Positions 35,002-43,588 of a stretch of 64,000 nt of DNA are shown in pieces. This DNA is from Desulfosporosinus sp. FKB. GTDB lineage: Bacteria > Bacillota > Desulfitobacteriia > Desulfitobacteriales > Desulfitobacteriaceae. The notes below the pieces were generated by a model that did not search any database, had not been told where the DNA came from, and worked only from the letters and a program-made list of their open reading frames with translations. The first letter of the stretch is position 1; each line of letters opens with the position of its first letter. Both the position numbers and the translations under genes were made by a program. The DNA lies in NCBI RefSeq assembly GCF_002196705.1, contig NZ_NADJ01000016.1, forward strand, positions 108,364-172,363. Reading direction: 5' to 3'.

Positions 35002-36078
35002 ATGTCAAAACCCAATAATTTCGAAATTGGAACTCATAACCATAAGCATGAGCATGAGCATGAGCATGAGCATGAGCACAACCACGACCACATCCATGAC
35101 CATGACCATACTCAGAATCAACTTGATATTGGCCATGATCATCACGGACACAACCATGGTGCTCTTGGAGGGCATGTTCATGCCACAGGAACGAAGTTAA
35201 AATGGGCCTTTTTTGCTACCTTCTTAATTTTGGCTGTTGAAGTGATTGGAGGAAGCTTAGCAAATAGCTTAGCCCTGCTCAGTGATGCCGGTCACGTACT
35301 GACTGATGTTGCCGCCTTAGGTCTTGCTTGGTTTGCGGCCGTCCAAGCGCAGAAATCTCCAACTCTTGATAAAACGTTCGGCTACCATCGCACTGGAATT
35401 TTAGCGGCTTTAGCCAATTCTCTTACCCTGATTATTATTGCCTTCGTAATTCTTTATGAGGCTTTTTACCGTTTCCAATATCCCCAACCCGTTGAAAGTA
35501 CCATTATGTATTTGAGCGCGGGCGTCGGTGTGCTCGTTAATCTAGCAATCGCTTTAGGCTTCCGGGGAGGGGAAGATAACCTTAATGTCCGCTCGGCCCT
35601 GCTCCATGTTTTAGGAGATGCTGCAGCCTCGGCCGGTGTCATCCTTGGTGCAGTGCTCATGCAATTTACGCACTGGTATGTTATTGATCCAATCATCTCC
35701 GTTTTAATTGCTCTTCTGATTGCTTGGAATGCCTGGAAGATCGTAAAAGAAACGCTGCACATTTTAATGGAAGGGGCTCCGATCAATTTTGAATATGATC
35801 GTTTATTATCGTTCATTCGCACCCTGTCCGGTACTAAAGATATCCATGATCTTCATGTCTGGAGTGTGACTCCGGAACGAGTTGCCCTTAGTTGTCACCT
35901 TGTGATTGATTCCAATAGTTCTCTGGATCAGAGCAGGGAAATAATGCAACAATTAAAAGCTTATATTCTTGAAAAGTTCGGAATTTCACATACAACCATC
36001 GAAGTCGAGTTTGAAACATTTCCCTGCGGCTGTAATGCACTCCTTTGTCAGGAAACTCTCTGGAGAAAAGCCGAGTAA
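35002..36078 (+). CDS. czcD: Cation diffusion facilitator (CzcD-like zinc/cobalt/cadmium exporter), 358 aa
   Basis: The His-rich N-terminus contains a run of HE repeats (35047-35078, five copies of CATGAG) and further HDHxH groups. Six membrane helices follow, with LLSDAGHVLTDVAALGLAW and LLHVLGDAAASAGVI, the two metal-site His/Asp pairs of CDF proteins. The cytoplasmic tail ends FPCGCNALLCQE. It exports divalent metals. The regulator gene (34520) precedes it by 123 bases. Confidence 0.93.
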   Translation: MSKPNNFEIGTHNHKHEHEHEHEHEHNHDHIHDHDHTQNQLDIGHDHHGHNHGALGGHVHATGTKLKWAFFATFLILAVEVIGGSLANSLALLSDAGHVLTDVAALGLAWFAAVQAQKSPTLDKTFGYHRTGILAALANSLTLIIIAFVILYEAFYRFQYPQPVESTIMYLSAGVGVLVNLAIALGFRGGEDNLNVRSALLHVLGDAAASAGVILGAVLMQFTHWYVIDPIISVLIALLIAWNAWKIVKETLHILMEGAPINFEYDRLLSFIRTLSGTKDIHDLHVWSVTPERVALSCHLVIDSNSSLDQSREIMQQLKAYILEKFGISHTTIEVEFETFPCGCNALLCQETLWRKAE

Positions 36079-36202
36079 ACATTTTTGCGAGCTATTTACT
36101 TTCATAGAACTCAACCGCAAGGGAATTTGGAATAAATAACAGGTGCATCTATACCAACTGTAAAGATGCACCCGTTCGTCGCTTGGGATGAAACTAATCA
36201 TG

Positions 36203-37360
36203 CTATACCAATGATGTCGAGTATTCGCTTGCGACCTTTCTCACTACCTGCAGCACAGTTTCAAGTTCTTCCTCACTCGTGAAATGGGAAGGGCTAAAGC
36301 GAACAACTCCCTGACTTAGGGTTCCGAGCATCCTATGGGCATGGGCCGCACAATGCAGCCCTGCTCGGGCAACTATTTCTGCTTCTTCTTCTAAAGCAAA
36401 GGCGGTTTCCACGGAATCCAGTTCTCCAATGTTAAAAGCCACAATGGGGGACCGTCGCTCCACCATGTCGCTTCCATAAAGCTTAACCTCCGGAATCTCC
36501 CGTAAACCGTTCCATAATTTCCGGCAAAGTTCCTGTTCTCTTACCCGTATCCGATCGATTCCCTGGTCTAGGATGTAGCGCACGCCCGCCCCTAGTCCCG
36601 CAATTCCTGGACCGTTCAGTGTACCGCTCTCCAAGGCATCCGGCAGAAAGTCCGGCTGACGGTCCTCTTCGGAGAGGCTCCCAGTGCCACCATAAATTAA
36701 TGGCTCCAAGTGAATTCCCGGCTTGAAAATGAGCCCGCCCGTTCCTTGAGGTCCTAAAAGGCCTTTATGTCCCGGAAAAGCAAGTAAGTCCACGTCAAGG
36801 CGTCCTAAATCAATAGAAAAAACCCCTGCCGTTTGCGCAGCATCTAATAAATATAACGCCCCGTGCTCATGAGCAATTTGACCAGTTTCTCTGATCGGTA
36901 ACAATGTTCCGGTGACATTTGAGGCATGTAAGGTTACCACTAACTTGGTATTGGGTTGAAAAGCTTTGTCGTAGGCCTCAAGATCGAACTCTCCTCCTAG
37001 CGTCCCGGGAATTTCGCTTACCTCTACCCCGCGATTTTTCAAGGCGAAAAGTGGTCTGGCCACTGCATTATGTTCGATCGAAGACGTAATAACATGATCC
37101 CCCGGCTGCAACAGTCCAAATAAGGCTTGATTCAAAGCATGAGTGGCATTCTGAGTAAAGACAACTCTCTTCGGATCATCTGTACCGAATAAAACACACA
37201 AGTCTTCTCTCGTCTGATAGATCAGCCTGGCCATCTTCATTGCTGCGCCATGTCCACCTCGGCCGGCATTTCCCATTTTAGTTACAAGGGCCTCTTCGAT
37301 AGCCTCCACAACTTGTTTTGGCTTCGGCCAAGTCGTTGCCGCATTATCTAAGTAAATCAT
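36203..37360 (-). CDS. Cysteine desulfurase-family PLP enzyme, 385 aa
   Basis: The class V aminotransferase fold starts MIYLDNAATTWPKP, with the PLP Lys in LAFPGHKGLLGPQGTGG, the His in SSIEHNAVARPL and the Asp in LLDAAQTAGV. A Cys in RAGLHCAAHAH is at the place of the catalytic persulfide Cys. It takes sulfur or selenium from Cys or Sec. It is coded 53 bases after a DUF3343 gene and after two half-permeases, a set seen near selenium/sulfur metabolism. The acceptor is unknown. Confidence 0.88.
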   Translation of the reverse strand: MIYLDNAATTWPKPKQVVEAIEEALVTKMGNAGRGGHGAAMKMARLIYQTREDLCVLFGTDDPKRVVFTQNATHALNQALFGLLQPGDHVITSSIEHNAVARPLFALKNRGVEVSEIPGTLGGEFDLEAYDKAFQPNTKLVVTLHASNVTGTLLPIRETGQIAHEHGALYLLDAAQTAGVFSIDLGRLDVDLLAFPGHKGLLGPQGTGGLIFKPGIHLEPLIYGGTGSLSEEDRQPDFLPDALESGTLNGPGIAGLGAGVRYILDQGIDRIRVREQELCRKLWNGLREIPEVKLYGSDMVERRSPIVAFNIGELDSVETAFALEEEAEIVARAGLHCAAHAHRMLGTLSQGVVRFSPSHFTSEEELETVLQVVRKVASEYSTSLV

Positions 37361-37413
37361 GATCTTTCAACTCCTTTCTGAACAACCGGATTTTGTATTT
37401 GCTTAAATCGTCG

Positions 37414-37680
37414 TCACCATACTAATGAGAAAAATCCATCCTCGCGTGCTTCATACGCTCCCGTCAGAACGACTCCATCATCAATCACTTCATCGACAAT
37501 TTCTTTGCGCTCCAAGGGAAAGCACAATGACGTATTACAGCCGGATCTTAAACTTCGTGGAGTAGGAATACTGGCAAATGGACAATCGAACCGAGTGAGG
37601 ACCTTCTCTGCTCCCAATGCTTCCGTTAACGATGGGAACGTGATTACAGCCCTATACTCTTTTAATTTTCCGTATAACAC
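37414..37680 (-). CDS. DUF3343 protein, putative Se/S carrier, 88 aa
   Basis: The short protein has AVITFPSLTEALGAEKVL, then CPFASIPTPRSLRSGCNTSLCF and a GAYEAREDGFFSLV tail; the SGCxxS(L)CF motif holds the conserved Cys of DUF3343. It starts at GTG behind AAGGGGGG. DUF3343 proteins are thought to carry sulfur or selenium next to a desulfurase, as here. Confidence 0.85.
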   Translation of the reverse strand: MLYGKLKEYRAVITFPSLTEALGAEKVLTRFDCPFASIPTPRSLRSGCNTSLCFPLERKEIVDEVIDDGVVLTGAYEAREDGFFSLVW

Positions 37681-37723
37681 ATAATTCCCCCCTTACTGCG
37701 AAGAACATTTCCCCTTAGCTGTC

Positions 37724-38260
37724 TTAAGCAACGTTACCTGCCTGATCATAGATGTATTGCTTTTCTTTTTCATTAAGTATTTTTGCCGTGATATAGGCAA
37801 TTAACATAATCCCCGGTATATCGATGACAAATCGAGTCATCATAAACTTCCACCCCATGGAAGAAGCCTCAAATAAAAGCATCGGTATTTTGGTGGTTGA
37901 CCAGGCCCCAATAAAAATTAAGACGTTAGAAAACTTGCTCCCCTTCTGCAGGAGTACTCCAGCAATAGGAAACGCTGCATATAACGGTCCGGCCGCGGCC
38001 GAACCTAAGAAGAATGCGATGAGAATGCCCAGGATTCCTGATTTCTCGCCCATCAACTTGATCATTGTTTCTCGTTGTACCCAGACATCTAAGAGACCTA
38101 AGAGAATAAATATGGGTGGAATAACCGAAAGCATTTCCACCGTATTGCTCCAAGTGATCTCAGCAGACTTTTGACCGACTGTTGGATACAAACAATAAAC
38201 GACGATATTAATGACGAGCAGTACTAAGAAATACTTATAGCGTTTAAGCAGCATTTTCAT
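37724..38260 (-). CDS. Half-permease of the YraQ/UPF0718 type, 178 aa
   Basis: About five hydrophobic segments are seen, with IPPIFILLGLLDVWVQRET and GSAAAGPLYAAFPIAGVLLQKG, a repeat unit of the permease family. Its start overlaps the stop of the other half-permease by four bases (ATGA), so two polypeptides likely make one transporter. It is followed by DUF3343 and desulfurase genes, so it may move a sulfur, selenium or metalloid compound. Confidence 0.82.
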   Translation of the reverse strand: MKMLLKRYKYFLVLLVINIVVYCLYPTVGQKSAEITWSNTVEMLSVIPPIFILLGLLDVWVQRETMIKLMGEKSGILGILIAFFLGSAAAGPLYAAFPIAGVLLQKGSKFSNVLIFIGAWSTTKIPMLLFEASSMGWKFMMTRFVIDIPGIMLIAYITAKILNEKEKQYIYDQAGNVA

Positions 38261-38736
38261 CTCAGCACCACCCCGATTGCAATGGCTACGATAAAGGAGA
38301 AGGCGAAGGCTAAGCTATTTCTGAGTAGTGCAGCTTTTCTGCCGAAATACTTGATCTCTAAAGGGATGGTCACGATGCCAACCATCATGAGGGTTGAAAT
38401 AAATACGGCAATTTGCATGAAACCAGCACCGTTTTTCAATAAAGCTGACGCTAACGGAAAAGCTACAAATCCAGGGATCAAAGTAACAGAACCGACCAGA
38501 GAAGCCATCAACATCCCTAACCACCCGGATTTTTCTCCGATTAATCCCGAAATCACTTCAGGACTCAAAACCGCCAGCATGATCCCTATAATCACTAAAA
38601 TAGCCAAGAACTGAGGCAGGATATTTTCAAACGATTTCCAGGCCTTTTTTAAGGCCATATAGGTCTTTTTCTTATCCTTTATAAAGGAAAGGACAAGAAA
38701 GCCGAAAGCTGCTATATACATCAAAATCGTAAACAT
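38257..38736 (-). CDS. Half-permease of the YraQ/UPF0718 type, 159 aa
   Basis: Four to five membrane segments with LAVLSPEVISGLIGEKSGWLG and GSVTLIPGFVAFPLASALLKNG are homologous in pattern to the downstream half (IGEKSG and AFPxAxxLL(Q/K)xG recur in both). This suggests an ancient duplication kept as two genes. It is first in the operon with DUF3343 and desulfurase genes. Confidence 0.82.
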   Translation of the reverse strand: MFTILMYIAAFGFLVLSFIKDKKKTYMALKKAWKSFENILPQFLAILVIIGIMLAVLSPEVISGLIGEKSGWLGMLMASLVGSVTLIPGFVAFPLASALLKNGAGFMQIAVFISTLMMVGIVTIPLEIKYFGRKAALLRNSLAFAFSFIVAIAIGVVLR

Positions 38737-39005
38737 ATTCCAACTTCCCTTCTTAATATTACTAAATTATAATATAATTATAATAATACTCCCATTACCT
38801 TCTCTGTCAATATCTGCATAGAAATAATCAAGGGTCAGCAAACAAACATTGATGTTTGTTGCTAACCCTTGATTTGGATAGTTCAAGGTTGTTACATTAC
38901 TTCTTCACATCGTACTTAACCATTAGGCAAACTTCTTAATCGGTACTTTAACCCGGGAGAGATCTCCTGCTTGAAAACTGACGCTGATCTGACCTTCCCC
39001 TATTA

Positions 39006-39335
39006 CTATTGGCAAATCTTCTTAACCTCATCATAGACCCTACTGTGGCTGATTCCGCCATAAAAGCGTACCACCCCGTTAACCGCAACCAGTGGTAAAG
39101 CAAATCCGTTCTTAAACATTGTGTGCGCAGTATCGTAGCCCTTTAGATCATCTTCAAAAACATCAATGAACCGCAATTTTATGTTAGAAGCTAAATCACT
39201 TTCCTGACAAAACCGGACCAAATCCTCAAACATTTCCCCCATGGTCTTTTCCGTCGTTGACCCACAGGCTCCACCGCAACTGCACGTACCAGACGGAGCC
39301 TCTTCACGGATTCCGAACACATCCACCTGAACCAT
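39006..39335 (-). CDS. Small Cys-rich thioredoxin-fold-like protein, 109 aa
   Basis: The start MVQVDVFGIREEAPSGTCSCGGACGS leads into a thioredoxin-like pattern: IKLRFIDVFEDDLKGY, then NGFALPLVAVNGVVRFYGGIS with the cis-Pro. The usual CxxC is replaced by a glycine-rich CSCGGACG. The N-terminal open extension has no ribosome site; the ATG at 39335 follows GAGGGGAG. The neighbours are half-permeases. A metal or sulfur chaperone role is a guess. Confidence 0.6.
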   Translation of the reverse strand: MVQVDVFGIREEAPSGTCSCGGACGSTTEKTMGEMFEDLVRFCQESDLASNIKLRFIDVFEDDLKGYDTAHTMFKNGFALPLVAVNGVVRFYGGISHSRVYDEVKKICQ

Positions 39336-39540
39336 GCGTCTCCCCTCCCCCGTTAATTGTTTCTCAGATTTGTTACACAATAATATTATCATAATTTTGG
39401 AAATTTTGCGCTTCTGATAATTACCTATTGAAATTATGATGTATATTCACCGGATCACCCCTTTGTGTCTAAGCGAGAATAATTCAGAAGAATATGTTAC
39501 CCATCATCATTCGTGATCAAGGGTATGGTATTGCTGCCGA

Positions 39541-39735
39541 TTAACTCTCCTTCCTTTGGACCGTTTCTACAAAGTCGATAAATCCCGTCAAGGCCTTGGC
39601 ACAAGACTAGGACTTGCGATAGCTAAGCATTTATTCGATCTACATAACGCCAAGGGTAAATTATCTGATGGTAATACCCTTCTTGGCCAAAATAGTGAGC
39701 AAGTTCACTTTCTAAAAATATCATTTAGAAACTGA
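39541..39735 (+). pseudogene. Relic of a histidine kinase ATPase domain
   Basis: The plus strand reads [15 protein letters not shown], then [19 protein letters not shown] before a stop at 39735. This is the G2 box end of a PhoR-type histidine kinase ([11 protein letters not shown]...GLGLAIAKH). Everything upstream of it is missing. It is the only recognisable content of 39336-39797, apart from the hairpin at 39733-39778, and marks a past deletion. Confidence 0.8.
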
Positions 39736-39778
39736 ATTAACCCGGGGAACTCGTGTACCGGTACCTCGGGTTAATTCA
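39733..39778. repeat. 12-bp hairpin after the DGC gene, with a twin at 43516-43550
   Basis: TGAATTAACCCG (39733-39744) pairs with CGGGTTAATTCA (39767-39778). The flank TTCAATTAC-CTA-CGGTCCTAATTT recurs after the hairpin at 43516-43550. It lies downstream of the minus-strand DGC gene and could be its terminator. Confidence 0.7.
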
Positions 39779-39797
39779 ATTACCTAGCGGTCCTAAT

Positions 39798-40151
39798 TTA
39801 GACAACAGTCGAACCCAATAATCGTTCGATCACTTCCTGCACTAAGGATACCTCTTCATCAATATTTAATAACTCTGCATATTTTTCATTATTTTTTGGA
39901 TCAAAATCCTTAGTCATGACGATTTCTTCATGTGGTTTAATTCTTGCTATCTCAAATTCCTTAGAAGCACATTTTGCCGGACAGCCATTTAGGGCAATAT
40001 ACTTTTCGTGAATACCACTTTCATTGTCAAGAGGTAAACCTACATGGGGTAGTACGCGTATTATTTCGTCATCTACGAAAAATTCAGCCACCGTTTTTGT
40101 CATCATACTGACGTTACAACGACCTTGACATGGGAAAATCCCGATATTCAT
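39798..40151 (-). CDS. DGC-domain-like protein, 117 aa
   Basis: The sequence MNIGIFPCQGRCNVSMMTK opens the domain, and ALNGCPAKCASKEFEIARI is the DGC-type central motif, here Asn-Gly-Cys. Four Cys (in FPCQGRC and GCPAKC) are placed as for zinc binding. It is the last gene of an operon with a CopZ-N-like protein, ArsR and YnfA. I start at the second ATG (40151), the usual N-terminus of the family. Confidence 0.8.
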   Translation of the reverse strand: MNIGIFPCQGRCNVSMMTKTVAEFFVDDEIIRVLPHVGLPLDNESGIHEKYIALNGCPAKCASKEFEIARIKPHEEIVMTKDFDPKNNEKYAELLNIDEEVSLVQEVIERLLGSTVV

Positions 40152-40178
40152 AATTGTAACCATCCCTTTCGATGCACT

Positions 40179-40505
40179 CTAATGACGTGGCGCCCACAAT
40201 ATTATAGAAACACCAACTAAACATATTGCAGCTCCGATCCAATCGTAAATATCTGGTACTTTATGATCAATTCCCCAGCCCCATAATACGGCAAGAAAGA
40301 TAAAAACTCCTCCATAGGCGGCATAAACTCTGCCAAAGTCAGGAAACCTCTGTAAGGTGGGTATGACGCCATAAAGTATGAGAATTAGTCCTCCTAGAAT
40401 TCCATACCAAAATGACTTGGCTTCCCTGAGCCATAGCCAAACCAGGTAACCTCCCCCTATTTCCGCTAAGCCAGCGAGAATAAAAAGTATCATGGCGTTA
40501 AACAT
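40179..40505 (-). CDS. YnfA-family (UPF0060) small membrane protein, 108 aa
   Basis: Four membrane helices are seen: [53 protein letters not shown] and [18 protein letters not shown]. The charged YAAYGGVF and RFPDFGRVY segments match YnfA, an SMR-like small exporter. It lies three bases after the CopZ-N-like gene and before a DGC gene. Confidence 0.88.
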   Translation of the reverse strand: MFNAMILFILAGLAEIGGGYLVWLWLREAKSFWYGILGGLILILYGVIPTLQRFPDFGRVYAAYGGVFIFLAVLWGWGIDHKVPDIYDWIGAAICLVGVSIILWAPRH

Positions 40506-40508
40506 GAT

Positions 40509-40979
40509 TTAGCTCTCCTTAGTAATTGACTCCAAGAGACATTTTACGTTACTGAGGCAGCAAGAACCCTCGGGGTTATTTACATCACACCCACATCGGC
40601 CAGCCTTCGTATGAGCAGTAATCTCCTCTAAGGCGGTAGCTCTGCCCGTTTCCTTAAATTCTTGCAGCACTCTTTTTTTAGTCCAGCCGAAACAGTAACA
40701 AACTGGGCAGTCTTCATCCTCGCTTTTTGTGTAGACTTCGACTTTAATGTCTATCGTTTTAAATACCCCTTGTCTTTCGTTAAAATAAACTACGGAACAA
40801 GCTTTGTTGGTACACATTTTGTAAGAAGCTGAAGGTTCTAGTTTAGCTAAGGCACTTGGTACTAACAGACTTTTCAACGTAATAATTTTTATGGGTCTGC
40901 CTTTATCACCGCACTCCGGGCAAGTAAACCCTAAGTCAAAGTTTATTGGTTCGTTTTGAAGAGCACAATAATCCACCAC
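40509..40979 (-). CDS. CopZ N-terminal-like zinc/[2Fe-2S] protein, 156 aa
   Basis: The N-terminal part has a zinc ribbon (FTCPECGDKGRP, CTNKACSVVYF), and the C-terminal part a BFD-like [2Fe-2S] site (EDCPVCYCFGWTKKRV, AGRCGCDVNNPEGSCCLSNVKCL). This is the domain at the N-terminus of Archaeoglobus CopZ, here without the copper-binding HMA domain. It is in operon with ArsR (18 bases upstream) and YnfA. A metal or metalloid redox chaperone role is suggested by the family. Confidence 0.85.
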   Translation of the reverse strand: MVDYCALQNEPINFDLGFTCPECGDKGRPIKIITLKSLLVPSALAKLEPSASYKMCTNKACSVVYFNERQGVFKTIDIKVEVYTKSEDEDCPVCYCFGWTKKRVLQEFKETGRATALEEITAHTKAGRCGCDVNNPEGSCCLSNVKCLLESITKES

Positions 40980-40997
40980 TTTTTCACCATCTTTCTA

Positions 40998-41393
40998 TCA
41001 GCCTTCAAACTCATTCCCATCTAATTTTAGCAAACAAGCTGCATTTTTACTGTGCAAGGGGGATGGAGACGGTCTTTGAGTGCACAAGCTTCGAATGGGT
41101 TCAGCATAGTCTTTGAAGACAGAAGGTTCATCTTCAGGAAATAGTGATTGAAGAACATCGGCATTGAGAGAATAATAAACCCATTTGCCTTCTTTCTTGG
41201 CGTTAATTAATTCTGCTTGCCTGAGGATTTTCAGATGGTGGGAGACTGCCGGTTGAGACAGACCTACCCCAACAATGAGCTCGCAGACACACATTTCTTG
41301 CTTTGTTAACATTTCCAGAATGGTTAGCCTTGTTTCATCCGCTAGAGCACTATAGAATTCAGCGATTTTCCTTAGTCGGCCCAAACGTTCCAC
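40998..41393 (-). CDS. arsR: ArsR-family regulator with CxC site, 131 aa
   Basis: Residues 15-95 form the winged helix: FYSALADETRLTILEML, EMCVCELIVGVGLSQPAVSHHLKIL, GKWVYYSLN. The CVC in alpha 3 is the As(III)-type site. An extension of about 30 residues contains two more Cys. It lies between the ArsP/YraQ-like permease (23 bases upstream) and the CopZ-N-like gene, and likely controls this block. Confidence 0.9.
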   Translation of the reverse strand: MERLGRLRKIAEFYSALADETRLTILEMLTKQEMCVCELIVGVGLSQPAVSHHLKILRQAELINAKKEGKWVYYSLNADVLQSLFPEDEPSVFKDYAEPIRSLCTQRPSPSPLHSKNAACLLKLDGNEFEG

Positions 41394-41416
41394 CTCCTTG
41401 AGCTTAGTAAATTAGG

Positions 41417-42433
41417 CTACGCCATAATGGCATTAAAGAGATAACCCACAAAAATAATCGTTACGGTCATAATCCCAATAAATATCCCAATCAACTTCGG
41501 CTTTAAGACTTTACGCAAAATAATCATCTCAGGCAAGCTCAGAGCGGTCACAGCCATCATGAAGGCAAGTACCGTGCCCAAGGCCATTCCTTTTTCCATC
41601 AAAACATTGACAATCGGGATGATTCCTGCAGCATTGGAATAAAGCGGTACTCCAATTGCGACAGCTAAAGGTACGGCAAACAGGTTGTCTTTCCCGGCAT
41701 ATCTAACCAAAAAATCAGCAGGTGCATAGCCATGCATAAAACCGCCGATGGCAATCCCGATGAGAACATAAAGCCAGACTTTCTTCAAGATATCCTGAAC
41801 ATAACCCCAGGCGTAGTCCACTCTTTCTTTCCAGGTCAACTTAACTAACTCGTTTTCCCCCATTTTGATGTTATAGACATAATCCTCAACCTGATGTTCC
41901 AATTTAAGTCTGCCTATTATTATCCCACCGATGATAGCTACAATAACTCCGGTCGAAATATAAATTGCAGCGATTTTCCAACCAAACATTCCCCAGAGCA
42001 TGATAAGAGCCACTTCATTGACCATTGGTGAGGAAATCAGGAAAGAAAAAGTCACCCCCAGCGGCACACCTGACTCCACAAAACCAATAAACACCGGAAC
42101 TGCTGAACAGGAACAAAAGGGTGTTACTATCCCCAACAGAGCTGCCAGAACATTCCCGAGAAACTCGCGCAGGCTGCTTTCTGTTTCAACGGTTACGGCA
42201 CCCGTTCCGTCTCCTGTATCTACCTTTACCTCCCGCTTCCCACTGAGAATTTTCCTTGTCCTCTCCGGTGGAAAAAAACTTCGGATAATGGAAACTAAAA
42301 AAATGATTACCGCTAGCATCAAGAAAATTTTCACAGTGTCATAGATGAAAAAATCTAATGCTGAACCTAAATGACTTTGAGGGGATAACCCCATGACCTG
42401 GTAGACTAAATAATCCACAAAAGCTTGCCACAT
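41417..42433 (-). CDS. ArsP/YraQ-like permease, 338 aa
   Basis: Eight or so membrane helices are present, with the family motif PFCSCSAVPVFIGFVESGVPLG and FLISSPMVNEVALIMLWG, repeated in a weaker form as YSNAAGIIPIVNVLMEKGMALG and MMAVTALSLPEMIIL. The CSC pair is found in organoarsenical exporters of the ArsP group and in related YraQ permeases. A central cytoplasmic loop of about 60 residues is charged. ArsR and a thioredoxin-like gene flank it. The substrate could be trivalent organoarsenicals or another thiophilic compound. Confidence 0.87.
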   Translation of the reverse strand: MWQAFVDYLVYQVMGLSPQSHLGSALDFFIYDTVKIFLMLAVIIFLVSIIRSFFPPERTRKILSGKREVKVDTGDGTGAVTVETESSLREFLGNVLAALLGIVTPFCSCSAVPVFIGFVESGVPLGVTFSFLISSPMVNEVALIMLWGMFGWKIAAIYISTGVIVAIIGGIIIGRLKLEHQVEDYVYNIKMGENELVKLTWKERVDYAWGYVQDILKKVWLYVLIGIAIGGFMHGYAPADFLVRYAGKDNLFAVPLAVAIGVPLYSNAAGIIPIVNVLMEKGMALGTVLAFMMAVTALSLPEMIILRKVLKPKLIGIFIGIMTVTIIFVGYLFNAIMA

Positions 42434-42447
42434 ATAAGTCACCTTCT

Positions 42448-42693
42448 TTAAGCATCTTCGCTCATAATAAATTCTTTAATCGTGTTCTTGGCAGGCAGTT
42501 TACCAGCAATCTTCACTTTGTTATTAATGACCAAACATGGTGTGGACATCACTCCGAAGGACATGATTTCCTTAATTTCCGTTACCTTAATAACCTCGGC
42601 CGCAGTTTTTGTTTCCTTTAGCACCTCCAAAACAAGCTGTTCCATTTTCTTGCAATTGGCACATCCGCCTGTACTTAGAATCTTGATTTCCAT
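42448..42693 (-). CDS. Thioredoxin-fold redox disulfide protein (TM0996-like), 81 aa
   Basis: MEIKILSTGGCANCKKMEQLV has the CANC active site, and VMSTPCLVINNKVKIAGKLP is the cis-Pro region with an extra Cys. These small thioredoxin-like proteins are often coded with the ArsP/YraQ-like permease, as here (15 bases apart). It may reduce substrate or cysteines of the permease. An AT-rich inverted repeat (42765-42792, ATATTTA/TAAATAT) lies in its promoter. Confidence 0.88.
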   Translation of the reverse strand: MEIKILSTGGCANCKKMEQLVLEVLKETKTAAEVIKVTEIKEIMSFGVMSTPCLVINNKVKIAGKLPAKNTIKEFIMSEDA

Positions 42694-42995
42694 TGTCTTG
42701 CACATCCTTTCAATAGTAAGGGTAGTTGTTAAATAAGTTGTAGTCTTATCTTTATTATACTGTTATATTTAGATATTTCAATATGTAAATATATTTTTTT
42801 GTTTATTGGTTAAATAATGGTGCAAACCATAAAGATGACAAATGAACGCAAAAAGAATTGACCAGGAATAAGTAAATGGTCTTTCGTTTTAAGAAAGAGA
42901 AGAGCAAAATGCGAAACAAGAAAATATGAGAGTCTCTCGCCAAAACGAAAAACTCTCTAGCAACTTTTGTTAAATCTTGAGGAAGCATCATAAAA

Positions 42996-43364
42996 TTACA
43001 ATGCTTTACTAAAGGCAGCACGTAATTCAGTTAGTTTCTTAATTGCACATGCAGTCTCCATTCCTGGCGTCAAACCCACTCCACAAAAGTAAGTATCATT
43101 CACAGGGAAGATAATCATGGTCATTTTTGATGCTTCAACTATAAGTTTATCGGGTATTCCTCCATCAAGATTATTCAAGGATGTCCCTAACCTCTTCAAT
43201 ATAGCAGTACATTGCTGAGCGAAAAAATTTGCTGGATCACTTGGGTCTGATTCTTCGTTGACTGCAGAAACACCCTTCTGGTAATTAACTAAGCCATGAC
43301 AGATATAGCCTTTGGTTTCAGATAATTCCTTTATCCAATTAGTCATTTCGTCAGTAATTTGCAT
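42996..43364 (-). CDS. Hypothetical protein, 122 aa, possibly roadblock/LC7-like
   Basis: No family is recognised with certainty. The protein is mixed helix and strand, with VEASKMTMIIFPVNDTYFCGVGLTPGMETACAIKKL toward the end, recalling regulators with a roadblock fold. Three isolated Cys are present. It stands alone between the thioredoxin-like gene and arsA, with AT-rich sequence on both sides. Confidence 0.5.
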   Translation of the reverse strand: MQITDEMTNWIKELSETKGYICHGLVNYQKGVSAVNEESDPSDPANFFAQQCTAILKRLGTSLNNLDGGIPDKLIVEASKMTMIIFPVNDTYFCGVGLTPGMETACAIKKLTELRAAFSKAL

Positions 43365-43515
43365 TAGTCATTTCCCAACCCTTTCGATAACTATTTGATA
43401 TCATTTAATCATTACCATTCTATAATAGCATAGTTGTAAATATAATCATGGTTTACTATTTTATGCCATTATTCTTATATACCCTATACATACATGAACT
43501 ACCCTTAAAATGAGG

Positions 43516-43550
43516 TCAACCCGAGGAACTCTTGCTGTTCCTCGGGTTGA
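43516..43550 (-). terminator. 14-bp hairpin after arsA, twin of 39733-39778
   Basis: TCAACCCGAGGAAC (43516-43529) and GTTCCTCGGGTTGA (43537-43550) pair perfectly around seven bases, 39 bases past the arsA stop. The flank TTCAATTACTTA-GGTCCTAATTT is shared with the hairpin at 39733-39778. It probably ends the arsRDA operon, and on the minus strand it runs into CATTTTAAG. Confidence 0.7.
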
Positions 43551-43588
43551 TTCAATTACTTAATGGTCCTAATTTCCATTCAGTTAGA

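Noticed and set aside
35047..35078. Tandem CATGAG repeat as a CRISPR-like or satellite array
   Set aside because: It is inside the CDF gene and codes the His-Glu metal-binding tail; no spacers.
42803..43021. Possible 72-aa protein
   Set aside because: No ribosome site, overlaps the end of the 122-aa gene and has no motif.
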